A stretch of 5,814 nt of DNA from Odoribacteraceae bacterium (GTDB lineage: Bacteria > Bacteroidota > Bacteroidia > Bacteroidales > Marinifilaceae): NCBI GenBank assembly GCA_031259905.1, contig JAIRKS010000056.1:1-5814 (forward strand), read 5' to 3'. Below the pieces are notes generated by a model that worked only from the letters and a program-made list of their open reading frames with translations, was not told the DNA's origin and searched no databases. Each line of letters begins with the position of its first letter. Position 1 is the first letter of the stretch. Positions 1-5,764 of this stretch are shown piece by piece. The position numbers and the translations under genes were made by a program.

Positions 1-608
1 GCGCCGGTGAGGGTGAAGTTCGAGACGCCGGACTTCACCGACACGTCGAGGCGGGCGACGGCGCGGGTGAGTTGGATGGTGGAGGTGATGTTGCTGGTGT
101 TCCCGGCGATCGTCACGGAGGCCACGTGTCCCCACATCGGGAAGTTCGTCGTGAGGGCGACCCCGTCGTTCGTGATGGCGTTCAAGACATCCACGCGGGA
201 GGAGCCGCTGGTGACGATGGTCGCGACGGCGAGGGAGGTGAGCGCCGCCCGCGCGTTAGCGAGCACGACGATGTTGTACGGGCCGCCGACGGGCAGCCTG
301 ACCCCGAACTTTTTCGTGGCGTAGGGGGTAGAGCCGTCGTTCGTGATTTGCGTCCCGTGGGCACGGTAATAGAACTTGTCGCTCGCGTTGAAGAGCAGCA
401 CGTCTATCGCCTCGATCGCGTTCTCGGCGACCGTCGCATCGGCGCGGGTCGCGGGCGTCTCCGGCACGGAGAGTGATAACGTGACGAGCGCCGTTTCGTC
501 GTCGTCGACGGGCGCTCCCCCGACGTAGTAGTCGCGGATGCAGGAGGTGAAGAGGGTCGAGAGGATGACTGCAAGGCTTGCCAAGAGGGATGTTATTGTT
601 GTTTTCAT
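1..608 (-). CDS. Fimbrillin (FimA/Mfa1-like) lipoprotein precursor, N-terminal part
   Basis: The gene starts at the ATG at 608-606 and runs off the left edge after 202 complete codons. The N terminus is a signal peptide ending in a loose Bacteroidetes lipobox (LFTSC, Cys23), followed by a linker rich in D and E. ATRAD at residues 53-57 puts an Arg (R55) where P. gingivalis-type type V pilins are cleaved by an Arg-specific protease. IDVLLFN (68-74), NFPMWG (155-160) and LTRAVARLDV (180-189) are typical of the N-terminal domain of the FimA/Mfa1 fimbrillin superfamily. Such proteins are exported as lipoproteins, trimmed, and assembled into surface fimbriae by donor-strand exchange. The C-terminal domain is outside the window, so stalk, anchor and tip subunits cannot be told apart. 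No other fimbrial gene is visible. A (TG)24 tract lies 60 bp upstream of the start codon. The family call is confident; the subunit role is unknown. Confidence 0.85.
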   Translation of the reverse strand, partial: MKTTITSLLASLAVILSTLFTSCIRDYYVGGAPVDDDETALVTLSLSVPETPATRADATVAENAIEAIDVLLFNASDKFYYRAHGTQITNDGSTPYATKKFGVRLPVGGPYNIVVLANARAALTSLAVATIVTSGSSRVDVLNAITNDGVALTTNFPMWGHVASVTIAGNTSNITSTIQLTRAVARLDVSVKSGVSNFTLTG

Positions 609-649
609 GGCCCGTTTAGTTGAGAGGTGAGAGACGGGCCACGCGGGCG

Positions 650-817
<168 letters not shown>

Positions 818-867
818 GTATCGTATTCTTTTGTCGTGCTATGTTTCGTGGTTTCCATCGCACGGGG

Positions 868-898
868 CGAATGTAGCGCGTTTTTCTTTACCATGAAA
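868..898 (-). promoter_or_regulatory. Weak Bacteroidetes-type promoter candidate for fimbrillin
   Basis: On the minus strand TACATTCG (875-868) matches the Bacteroides -7 consensus TAnnTTTG at five of its six fixed positions. TTTC (898-895) matches the -33 TTTG at three of four, with a 19-bp spacer, which is in the usual range. A start here would give a leader of roughly 250 nt carrying the short upstream frame and the CA repeat. No better match exists between 668 and 960 on this strand, but the score is modest. Confidence 0.25.
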
Positions 899-976
899 CA
901 ATCGTCCCTCGTTTTCTAACTATTTTTTTTCGCGTCCCCTCTACCTTACCCTTTCGAACCCTGATCGCGTCCCTGT

Positions 977-1002
977 CGCGGGGCCTCGCGCTGATCCCCG
1001 CG
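977..1002. repeat. GC-rich inverted repeat, 7-bp stem
   Basis: CGCGGGG (977-983) pairs exactly with CCCCGCG (996-1002) across a 12-nt loop. No T-tract follows on either strand, so it is not a standard terminator. It lies in the GC-rich part of the probable sigma-gene leader. In such GC-rich sequence a stem of this size can arise by chance. Confidence 0.5.
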
Positions 1003-1036
1003 GTCGTCGGGGCGGGTAGCCTCACGTGCCTTGCTT

Positions 1037-1072
1037 CCCGCGCCCCTCGCGGGTTTTGGCTTGTAACCCGCG
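1037..1072 (+). promoter_or_regulatory. Possible attenuator: two mutually exclusive hairpins before the sigma gene
   Basis: CCCGCG (1037-1042) pairs with CGCGGG (1048-1053) over a 5-nt loop and is followed directly by TTTT (1054-1057), a short terminator-like form. The same central bases, extended as CGCGGGTT (1048-1055), pair over 8 bp with AACCCGCG (1065-1072), which would bury the T-run in an alternative hairpin. CCCGCGCCCC also occurs as a direct repeat at 1037 and 1067. Competing terminator and antiterminator stems are the classic attenuator layout. No ligand domain or leader peptide is recognised, and the U-run is short, so the regulatory role is inference. Confidence 0.3.
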
Positions 1073-1085
1073 CCCCGCGTTTCCC

Positions 1086-1099
1086 GTACTGTTAAGTAC
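1086..1099. repeat. Small inverted repeat upstream of the sigma gene
   Basis: GTACT (1086-1090) and AGTAC (1095-1099) form a 5-bp inverted repeat around GTTA, 25 bp before the sigma start codon. It could be a weak operator or leader hairpin. It is short enough to be chance. Confidence 0.25.
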
Positions 1100-1124
1100 C
1101 ATTAGAGAGTGTGTGTAATTATTC

Positions 1125-1673
1125 ATGAACAAGCAAGATCAACTCCTGGTGAACGACCAGGTCGTCATGGCATTGCGGGAAGGGAACCACGATGCCTACG
1201 AGAAGGTATTCGTGGCCTATTTCCCCAGGGTAAAATATTACGTGAATAACCTGACGCGGTCGAGTACCGTCGCGGAAGAGTTGACGCAGGAGGTTTTCGC
1301 GCGGCTGTGGGAGAATCACGCGCTTGTCAAGCCTTCCGTCAGGAGCCTGACGTCTTTCTTGTTCACGATCGCGCACCGCGTCGCGATAGATTTCCTCCGC
1401 GGCCGGCGCGTGCGGGAGTCGTACTGCCACGAGCAGACGGGACGAGAGGAGGAGACCGTGTCGACGGAAGATAGCTACATGGCGCGGGAGCTGTACCGCG
1501 TCGTCAAGCTCGTCGTCGAGCAGATGCCGGCGCGCCAGCGCGAGATTTTCAAGATGAGCCGCCTCTCCGGCATGAGTAACGAGGAGATCGCCACGCGGCT
1601 CGCGATTAACAAGCGCACGGTGGAGAATCAACTAAGTCTCGCGTTGAGGAAGATAAAGGAGATGCTGGGATGA
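1125..1673 (+). CDS. ECF-type RNA polymerase sigma factor (Bacteroidetes RpoE/FecI-like)
   Basis: The 182-residue protein has the two-domain ECF plan. Region sigma2 spans about residues 20-92: DAYEKVF, then AEELTQEVFARLWEN (residues 50-64, core-binding and -10 recognition) and SFLFTIAHRVAIDFLRGRR. Region sigma4 spans about 121-178, with MPARQREIF (134-142) and a helix-turn-helix SNEEIATRLAINKRTVENQL (151-170) for the -35 element. It directs core RNA polymerase to a dedicated promoter set. In this Bacteroidetes family the usual partner is a FecR-like anti-sigma gene next door, often with a SusC/SusD or TonB-receptor pair. Neither follows here, so the control signal and regulon are unknown. The ATG at 1125 gives the standard family length; (GT)4 lies at 1109-1116 just upstream. 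Its target could include the divergent fimbrillin gene, but nothing in the sequence proves this. Confidence 0.95.
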   Translation: MNKQDQLLVNDQVVMALREGNHDAYEKVFVAYFPRVKYYVNNLTRSSTVAEELTQEVFARLWENHALVKPSVRSLTSFLFTIAHRVAIDFLRGRRVRESYCHEQTGREEETVSTEDSYMARELYRVVKLVVEQMPARQREIFKMSRLSGMSNEEIATRLAINKRTVENQLSLALRKIKEMLG

Positions 1674-1791
1674 AACGAGAAGCAGGAGTGAAAAAAATCT
1701 CGTCGCGGGGCGTGAGAAGACGCGGGGTAAGCCGTTTAACTTTATGAAGAGGCACGATGCACTTTGCCTGCACGTGCGCGATTCATTTTAG
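1670..1791 (+). other. Two tiny frames joined to the sigma gene by ATGA overlaps
   Basis: ATG 1670-1672 overlaps the sigma stop as ATGA and opens a 25-codon frame (MKREAGVKKISSRGVRRR, then GVSRLTL) to TGA 1745-1747. That stop overlaps ATG 1744-1746, which opens a 15-codon frame (MKRHDALCLHVRDSF) to TAG 1789-1791. The first is very basic. Neither matches a known family. The first occupies the place where fecR would normally begin, so it could be a decayed remnant or a small translated peptide. Chance is quite possible. Confidence 0.15.
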
Positions 1792-1801
1792 TGTGTGTGT
1801 G
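1791..1801. repeat. Short GT tract
   Basis: Five GT units plus a G, in the sigma-gene 3' region before the terminator. It is too short to be very unstable. It is noted because it matches the motif of the long tract at 669-716. Confidence 0.9.
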
Positions 1802-1842
1802 CAAAATTAGATGCATGGCGTCTGATTAAACTTTCATCCGAG

Positions 1843-1876
1843 AGCTGCCTGGCATTCGTCAGGCAGCTATTTTTTT
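1843..1876 (+). terminator. Strong intrinsic terminator of the sigma-factor transcript
   Basis: AGCTGCCTG (1843-1851) pairs perfectly with CAGGCAGCT (1860-1868) over an 8-nt loop. One A and seven T (1870-1876) follow on the plus strand. This is a textbook Rho-independent terminator, 170 nt after the sigma stop. The T-run is also the complement of the last two Lys codons of the convergent pseudouridine synthase, and its TAG stop lies at the hairpin edge. On the minus strand no T-run follows the stem, so it is not clearly bidirectional. Confidence 0.88.
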
Positions 1877-2787
1877 GTCCGGTCGCGTTGCTTGACCAGG
1901 AGCGAGAACCGCCGGGGGATGTCCGTCCGGAAGTGCATCTCCCGGTGCGTGACGGGGTGGATGAAGTGCAGCTCGCGCGCGTGCAGGGCAAGGCGACGGA
2001 TGGGGTTGGAACGCGCGCCGTACTTGGCGTCCCCGGCGACGGGGTGACCGATGTCGGCGACGTGGACGCGGATCTGGTTCTTGCGACCGGTCTCGAGTTC
2101 GAGTTCGAGGAGGGAGTAGAGGCCGTTCGTCTTCAGGACGGTGTAACGCGTCGCGGCGAGCTTCCCCTCGTCCGACGAGTAGACGTTCATCGCGCGGTTC
2201 TCCTGCAGGTGGGAGGTGACGAGGTCGCTGTCCCGCGCGGGACGTCCCTCGACGACGGCGACGTATTTCCTGCTCGTGACCATCTCGTCCCACCCGCGTT
2301 GCATGATCTCCTGTACCCTCTCGCTCTTCGCGAACATCATCAGGCCGGACGTGTCCCTGTCGAGGCGATGGAGGACGAAGACGCGCCCGTCGGGGGAGGT
2401 CCGCCGCGCGTAATCCGTCAGGGCACGGTAAGCCGTCCGTTCCCGCTCGCGTTCCGTGGCGACGGAGAGGAGGCCGTGGGGCTTGTTGATCACGATGAGG
2501 TCGTCGTCCTCGTGAACGATCTCGAACTCCGGGAGCGAGAGCGTTGTCGCCCCCTTCTCCATGTTGACCCTCACGCGGTCGCCGGGCTGCAGGGGCGCGT
2601 CGAAGCGCGTCGTCACCGTCCCGTTGACGGCCACCTGGCGGCTGGCGAGGATAGACTTGACGGTCGAGCGGCTCTTGTCGGACAGCGTCACGAGGAGGTA
2701 CGCGAGGAGGGGCGACGGCGCGTCGACGGTGAACTCGCGCTCCTTGTTTTTTCCCTCGCGATGGCCGGGGGTATATCTCGCCGTCAT
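1867..2787 (-). CDS. RluA/RluD-family RNA pseudouridine synthase
   Basis: The 306-residue protein isomerises specific uridines in RNA, usually 23S rRNA or tRNA, to pseudouridine. An S4 RNA-binding domain covers about residues 27-75 (LLAYLLVTLSDKSRSTVKSI, then VAVNG and GDRVRV). The catalytic domain follows: DLIVINKPHGLLS (96-108), the signature HRLDRDTSGL (140-149) with catalytic Asp143, TGRKNQIRVH (233-242) and GDAKYG (252-257). All key motifs are intact. An open frame extends upstream to 2985, but the ATG at 2787-2785 is chosen because it overlaps the preceding stop as ATGA and the family-like sequence begins soon after. The exact uridine target cannot be assigned; RluA, RluC and RluD types share these motifs. 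It is probably the last gene of a three-gene unit. No minus-strand terminator with a U-run is seen after it. Confidence 0.94.
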   Translation of the reverse strand: MTARYTPGHREGKNKEREFTVDAPSPLLAYLLVTLSDKSRSTVKSILASRQVAVNGTVTTRFDAPLQPGDRVRVNMEKGATTLSLPEFEIVHEDDDLIVINKPHGLLSVATERERERTAYRALTDYARRTSPDGRVFVLHRLDRDTSGLMMFAKSERVQEIMQRGWDEMVTSRKYVAVVEGRPARDSDLVTSHLQENRAMNVYSSDEGKLAATRYTVLKTNGLYSLLELELETGRKNQIRVHVADIGHPVAGDAKYGARSNPIRRLALHARELHFIHPVTHREMHFRTDIPRRFSLLVKQRDRTKK

Positions 2788-3929
2788 ATCCCGAATGTTT
2801 TTCGTGCAGCGGGGACGAGCACCAGGGGGTGCGTCGTGTAGAGGATCTCGCCCGCGGGAGAGACGAGGACGCTCCAGGGGGTGGCGCGGATGCCGTACTG
2901 TTTCTTGATGGAGTGACCGGCGGGGGAGCGCGCGTCGTTGAGGTGTATCCACGGGAGGCGGTCTTCCTCGACGGCCTTGATCCACGCGTCGTCATCCGGT
3001 TCGGTGCAGGCAACGCTGATGAAGACGACGTCGAGGCCGCGCGCTTTCAGGTCGTCGTGGAGCGCGAGGAGTACCGGGTGCGACGCGCGGCTGGAGGCAC
3101 ACCCGGAGTTCCAGAAGTCAAGCAACACGTGCCGCCCCTTGAAGCGCGACAGGGTAATCTCCTGCCCGTCCAGTGCCTCGACCGTGAAGTCGGGAGCGGG
3201 CGCTCCCACGCCGGACGCACGGGTATTCGCCACATGCGTCCCCGCGATCTTGCCGGCGAGCGTCTCCTGCACGCGCTTCGAGAGGGAGAGGTAGCGCCTC
3301 TCGTACTCGTCGATGTTCCATACTAAATCCACGTCATAGTGCAGCAGGTGCGCGGAAAAGGCCGCGTCGGGATTGTTTTTCACGAACTCCTTCCCCGTGG
3401 CGTACGCGCGGGCGTACAACTCGTTTGACCGGTTAACATACCCGTCGGCTTTCTCCAGGGCCGCGCTATCGTTCGTCGCGCGAAAGAGCTCGCGCGTTTT
3501 CCTCCCTTCATTTTGCAGTTCGAGCGCCTCGCCGAACAGCCGATTGAACTCCGCCATGTCGGGACGGTCGTACAGGCCGCCGGTCATCGCGATAAAGAAC
3601 CACTCGTCGGCGCGCCCGCTGACGCGCAGGTCGGCGTGACCTTCCAGGAAGCGTTCGGGCGACTCCCCGGTGCTCGCCGGGCGAAAGCGCTCGCCCGGCT
3701 TCAGCAGGGTCAGGCGCGCGTTACAGTCGCCAGCCCGCGTCTCCAGCGTGAACTCTCCCGCGACCGTGACGACGGTCGAGTCCACGGCAACCCACGTCGC
3801 GCCGCCGGGAGACTCGACGGAGAGGATGATCCTGTCTCCTTTATCGAGGCCCGCGACCCGGCCGGTGATCACGTTGCGCTCCCGCGCGCAGGCCGCCGTC
3901 ACGATCAACAAAACGAGGAGCGCCTTCAT
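2784..3929 (-). CDS. TlpA/AhpC-like thioredoxin-fold lipoprotein with DUF4369-type N terminus and C-x-x-S site
   Basis: This 381-residue protein begins with a very short signal sequence and a loose lipobox (TAAC, Cys14), suggesting a periplasm-facing lipoprotein. Residues about 19-115 (ITGRVAGLDKGDRIILSVES onward) resemble the DUF4369 beta domain common before Bacteroidetes TlpA domains. A helical linker follows, with a thioredoxin-like domain from about 241: GAPAPDFTVEALDGQEITL (242-260), HVLLDFWNSGC (267-277) and the cis-Pro region GIRATPW (346-352). Family members normally have W-C-x-x-C and reduce periplasmic disulfides. Here the site reads G-C-A-S-S, so Cys277 remains but the second Cys is Ser280. 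Ordinary two-cysteine reduction is therefore unlikely. The start ATG (3929-3927) overlaps the pafA stop as ATGA; the frame is open upstream only as antisense-like pafA shadow. Substrate unknown. Confidence 0.9.
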   Translation of the reverse strand: MKALLVLLIVTAACARERNVITGRVAGLDKGDRIILSVESPGGATWVAVDSTVVTVAGEFTLETRAGDCNARLTLLKPGERFRPASTGESPERFLEGHADLRVSGRADEWFFIAMTGGLYDRPDMAEFNRLFGEALELQNEGRKTRELFRATNDSAALEKADGYVNRSNELYARAYATGKEFVKNNPDAAFSAHLLHYDVDLVWNIDEYERRYLSLSKRVQETLAGKIAGTHVANTRASGVGAPAPDFTVEALDGQEITLSRFKGRHVLLDFWNSGCASSRASHPVLLALHDDLKARGLDVVFISVACTEPDDDAWIKAVEEDRLPWIHLNDARSPAGHSIKKQYGIRATPWSVLVSPAGEILYTTHPLVLVPAARKTFGI

Positions 3930-5584
3930 TTCAGCACGTCGACAATCGGTTTCCCGATGCACCCGTTCGGCATCTGCACGCGCAGGAGGGCGGCCACCGT
4001 CGGGGCGATATCCGTCAGGTACACCTCGGTGTTCGACCGGCCGTGTCGTATCCCCCACCCCATCCACAGGAGCGGCACGTGGGAATCGTGCGGGTTCCAG
4101 GTGCCGTGCGTGGCGCCGCGCCGGTCGCGGTCGCTGTACCAGGCGGGCTTCATGATAATCTGTATATCCCCGCTCAGGGCGCTGTTGTACCCGTTGATGA
4201 TCCGCTCCCGGATGACGGCGGGCAACGTCGCGCTGGACACCTTGTCCATCTCCACGACGCGCGCCACCCCCTCGACCTGCTCGAGGAAGGCCACCGTGGC
4301 GGCGCGCAGGGCGTCGCGGTCGATGCTCTCGTCGAGCGCCGCGCGATTGAAACTCACCTGGTAGTTGGAGAGGCTCAGCACGAGTTTCTCCTTCCCGAAA
4401 CGTCCCTCGAGGTGCCGGTTGAGCGCCGCGCGCGTCTCGCTTTCCTTCCAGTTGCCGGCCGGGATGCCGTGATCGAGGAGGAACTGCCCGTTGTGCGCCC
4501 CCGCGTGGTCGGCGGTCAGGAAGACGAGGTAATTCCCCTTGCCGACGCTCTTGTCGAGGAACGCGAGGAAGTCGCCGAGATCCTTGTCGAGGCGGAGGTA
4601 CGCGTCCTCGACCTTCACGGAGTTCGGCCCGAACTGGTGACCGATATAGTCCGGCGAGGAGAGGCTAACGGCGAGGAAGTCGGTGATATCGTCCTCGCCC
4701 ATCGCCTCGTGCTTGACGGCGAGCCGCGCCACGTCGAGCGTCATCGTCGTCCCGTGCGGCGTGGCGCGGACGAGGCCCGGGCCGAGCTTTTTCACGAGTT
4801 CCGACGTCTTCACGGGGAAGCACGGGGGGACGTTGTCCGTGAACGATTCCTCGTAGGGGTTATCGTCGGGGGTGCTCTGGAGGTACGTCTCGATCGGGTA
4901 GAGCGTGTTCCAGTCCAGGGAGAGGTATTTCTCGGCGGGACGCGACCGGTTGTATTCCTCCAACCACGCGGGGAGCGTCTCCCGGTACCAGCTGCTGGTG
5001 ATCCACCGCCCGCTCTCCCCGTCGAACCAGTACGCGGCGTCGGCGGCATGCCCGGCGGGGAGGATGCTCCCCCGGTCTTTCAACGCGACGCCGACGACCT
5101 TCGAGCGAAAGTTGGTGGCGAGTTCCAGCTCGTCCGTGATGGTGGACGCCTGCAGGTTGCGGGGCGACATTTTACCCGCCGGGACGTCTCCCTTGGGCGT
5201 CCCGACGCTTTTTACCTGTTCGTCGCGCGTGCAGTAGAGGGATTTCCCCGTGGCCTGCACGATGAAGTCGTTACCGGCGATGCCGTGAATGGCGGGGACG
5301 GAGCCGGTGTAGATGCTGGCGTGACCGATCGCCGTGTACGTGGGGATGTAGTTGAGGAGGGTGTTCTCGCACGAGAAGCCTTCCGACAGCAGCCGCTTGA
5401 ATCCCGCCTTCGAGTAGCGATCCTCGTAACGGTACAGGTAGTCCCAGCGCATCTGGTCGACGACGATTCCCACCACGAGTTTCGGGCGTCCTTGTCTCTC
5501 TTCCCCGGTCGCGGGGAGCGCGCCGCTTGCCGCGATCAGGCAAGCCGCGATCCATACTTTCATTTTCATATTCATCGTTTTCAT
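3926..5584 (-). CDS. pafA: PafA-type alkaline phosphatase (phosphate-irrepressible family)
   Basis: The 552-residue secreted enzyme belongs to the alkaline phosphatase superfamily and hydrolyses phosphate monoesters with two zinc ions. A Lys-rich N terminus and hydrophobic stretch (about 10-26) form a signal peptide; cleavage is probably near PATG (24-27). Every active-site residue known for Elizabethkingia PafA can be matched: Asp43 (VVDQMRWDY), nucleophile Thr84 (PTYTAIGHAS), Asn105 (GND), Lys169 and Arg171 (LKDRGS), Asp312 and His316 (SPDYIGHQFGP), Asp359-His360 (TADHAGAH) and His493 (GATHGTWNPHD). Length and domain order are normal, so it should be active. PafA enzymes liberate phosphate from organic phosphoesters in the periplasm. 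The ATG at 5584 is the first in frame; Met4, Met6 and Met8 are close alternatives. It heads a unit with the TlpA-like and pseudouridine synthase genes. A TACCTTTG promoter box lies 14 bp upstream; I see no Pho-type regulatory repeat. Confidence 0.95.
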   Translation of the reverse strand: MKTMNMKMKVWIAACLIAASGALPATGEERQGRPKLVVGIVVDQMRWDYLYRYEDRYSKAGFKRLLSEGFSCENTLLNYIPTYTAIGHASIYTGSVPAIHGIAGNDFIVQATGKSLYCTRDEQVKSVGTPKGDVPAGKMSPRNLQASTITDELELATNFRSKVVGVALKDRGSILPAGHAADAAYWFDGESGRWITSSWYRETLPAWLEEYNRSRPAEKYLSLDWNTLYPIETYLQSTPDDNPYEESFTDNVPPCFPVKTSELVKKLGPGLVRATPHGTTMTLDVARLAVKHEAMGEDDITDFLAVSLSSPDYIGHQFGPNSVKVEDAYLRLDKDLGDFLAFLDKSVGKGNYLVFLTADHAGAHNGQFLLDHGIPAGNWKESETRAALNRHLEGRFGKEKLVLSLSNYQVSFNRAALDESIDRDALRAATVAFLEQVEGVARVVEMDKVSSATLPAVIRERIINGYNSALSGDIQIIMKPAWYSDRDRRGATHGTWNPHDSHVPLLWMGWGIRHGRSNTEVYLTDIAPTVAALLRVQMPNGCIGKPIVDVLK

Positions 5585-5593
5585 GTTAACATG
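5582..5593. repeat. 12-bp perfect palindrome over the pafA start codon
   Basis: CATGTTAACATG is its own reverse complement and includes the pafA ATG (5584-5582). It lies between the -7 box and the coding region, where a repressor or RNA hairpin could act. It also creates a 3-codon frame (ATG TTA ACA TGA on the minus strand) that overlaps the pafA start. No known operator is recognised. Confidence 0.6.
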
Positions 5594-5597
5594 GCTT

Positions 5598-5605
5598 CAA
5601 AGGTA
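5598..5605 (-). promoter_or_regulatory. Bacteroidetes -7 promoter box for pafA
   Basis: TACCTTTG on the minus strand is a perfect match to the Bacteroides -7 consensus TAnnTTTG. At the expected -33 distance (5624-5628) only GTTA or CGTT is found rather than TTTG, so half of the promoter is weak. Transcription would begin near 5592-5594. That leaves only about 8-10 nt before the first ATG, or about 30 nt before Met8. Confidence 0.5.
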
Positions 5606-5628
5606 ACATTTTATTCATACAAGTAACG

Positions 5629-5638
5629 CCCCCCCCCC
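5629..5638. repeat. Run of ten C (ten G on the pafA strand)
   Basis: Ten consecutive C overlap the left arm of the adjacent large inverted repeat and lie about 24 bp upstream of the pafA -7 box, that is, around and just beyond the -33 zone. Homopolymers of this length can slip during replication and are error-prone in sequencing. Confidence 0.9.
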
Positions 5639-5682
5639 TAACCAGGCAGGGGGAAACCACTTTCCCCCTGCCTGGTTAGGGG
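5635..5682. repeat. Large perfect inverted repeat, 22-bp arms with 4-nt loop
   Basis: Bases 5635-5656 (starting CCCCTAACCAGGCAGG) are exactly complementary to 5661-5682, leaving only CCAC as the loop. G/C runs on both sides allow partial extension. No T-run follows on either strand, so it does not look like a simple terminator. A perfect arm pair of this size may be a dispersed palindromic element (REP- or MITE-like), a transcript-stabilising hairpin or a cruciform. It lies between the upstream terminator and the pafA promoter and contains no coding sequence. Confidence 0.95.
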
Positions 5683-5700
5683 TGCGGGGGAGGGGGATGA

Positions 5701-5740
5701 AAAAACCGGGGAGGGTTCCTCGCGGTACTGCTCCCCGGTG
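5701..5740 (-). terminator. Intrinsic terminator on the minus strand
   Basis: Read on the minus strand, ACCGGGGAG (5740-5732) pairs with CTCCCCGGT (5714-5706) over a 17-nt loop, and a run of six T (5706-5701) follows, its first T being the last stem base. It would end a transcript entering from the right edge and isolate it from pafA. On the plus strand the stem is preceded by A residues and not followed by T, so it is directional. Confidence 0.7.
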
Positions 5741-5764
5741 AACCGCGCGTGGAGCGCGCGCGGT

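Noticed and set aside
72..476. Plus-strand frames across 7-476.
   Set aside because: They are antisense to the fimbrillin gene, which has a lipoprotein signal and family motifs on the minus strand.
892..894. 25-codon minus-strand frame starting at ATG 894 that overlaps the start of the short upstream frame as ATGA.
   Set aside because: It spans the best promoter candidate and has no recognisable sequence; most likely chance.
1795..2841. Long open frame on the plus strand opposite the pseudouridine synthase.
   Set aside because: It has no recognisable motifs and passes straight through the terminator at 1843-1876; the opposite strand has all RluA-family motifs.
2788..2985. N-terminal extension of the pseudouridine synthase to an ATG at 2985.
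   Set aside because: It lies wholly inside the TlpA-like gene in another frame and is Arg/Pro-rich; the ATGA start at 2787 gives the usual family length.
1859..3013. 384-codon minus-strand frame overlapping the pseudouridine synthase in another register.
   Set aside because: Translation is dominated by Arg/Pro/Ala, typical of an off-frame reading of GC-rich DNA, and lacks domain motifs.
3930..4067. N-terminal extension of the TlpA-like protein to an ATG at 4067.
   Set aside because: It overlaps the end of pafA and would place the signal peptide internally; the ATG at 3929 begins directly with a signal sequence.
4043..5626. Long open frame on the plus strand opposite pafA (527 codons).
   Set aside because: It is the antisense shadow of pafA in GC-rich DNA: low-complexity, Arg/Val/Glu-rich translation with no motifs, while the minus strand has a complete PafA active site.
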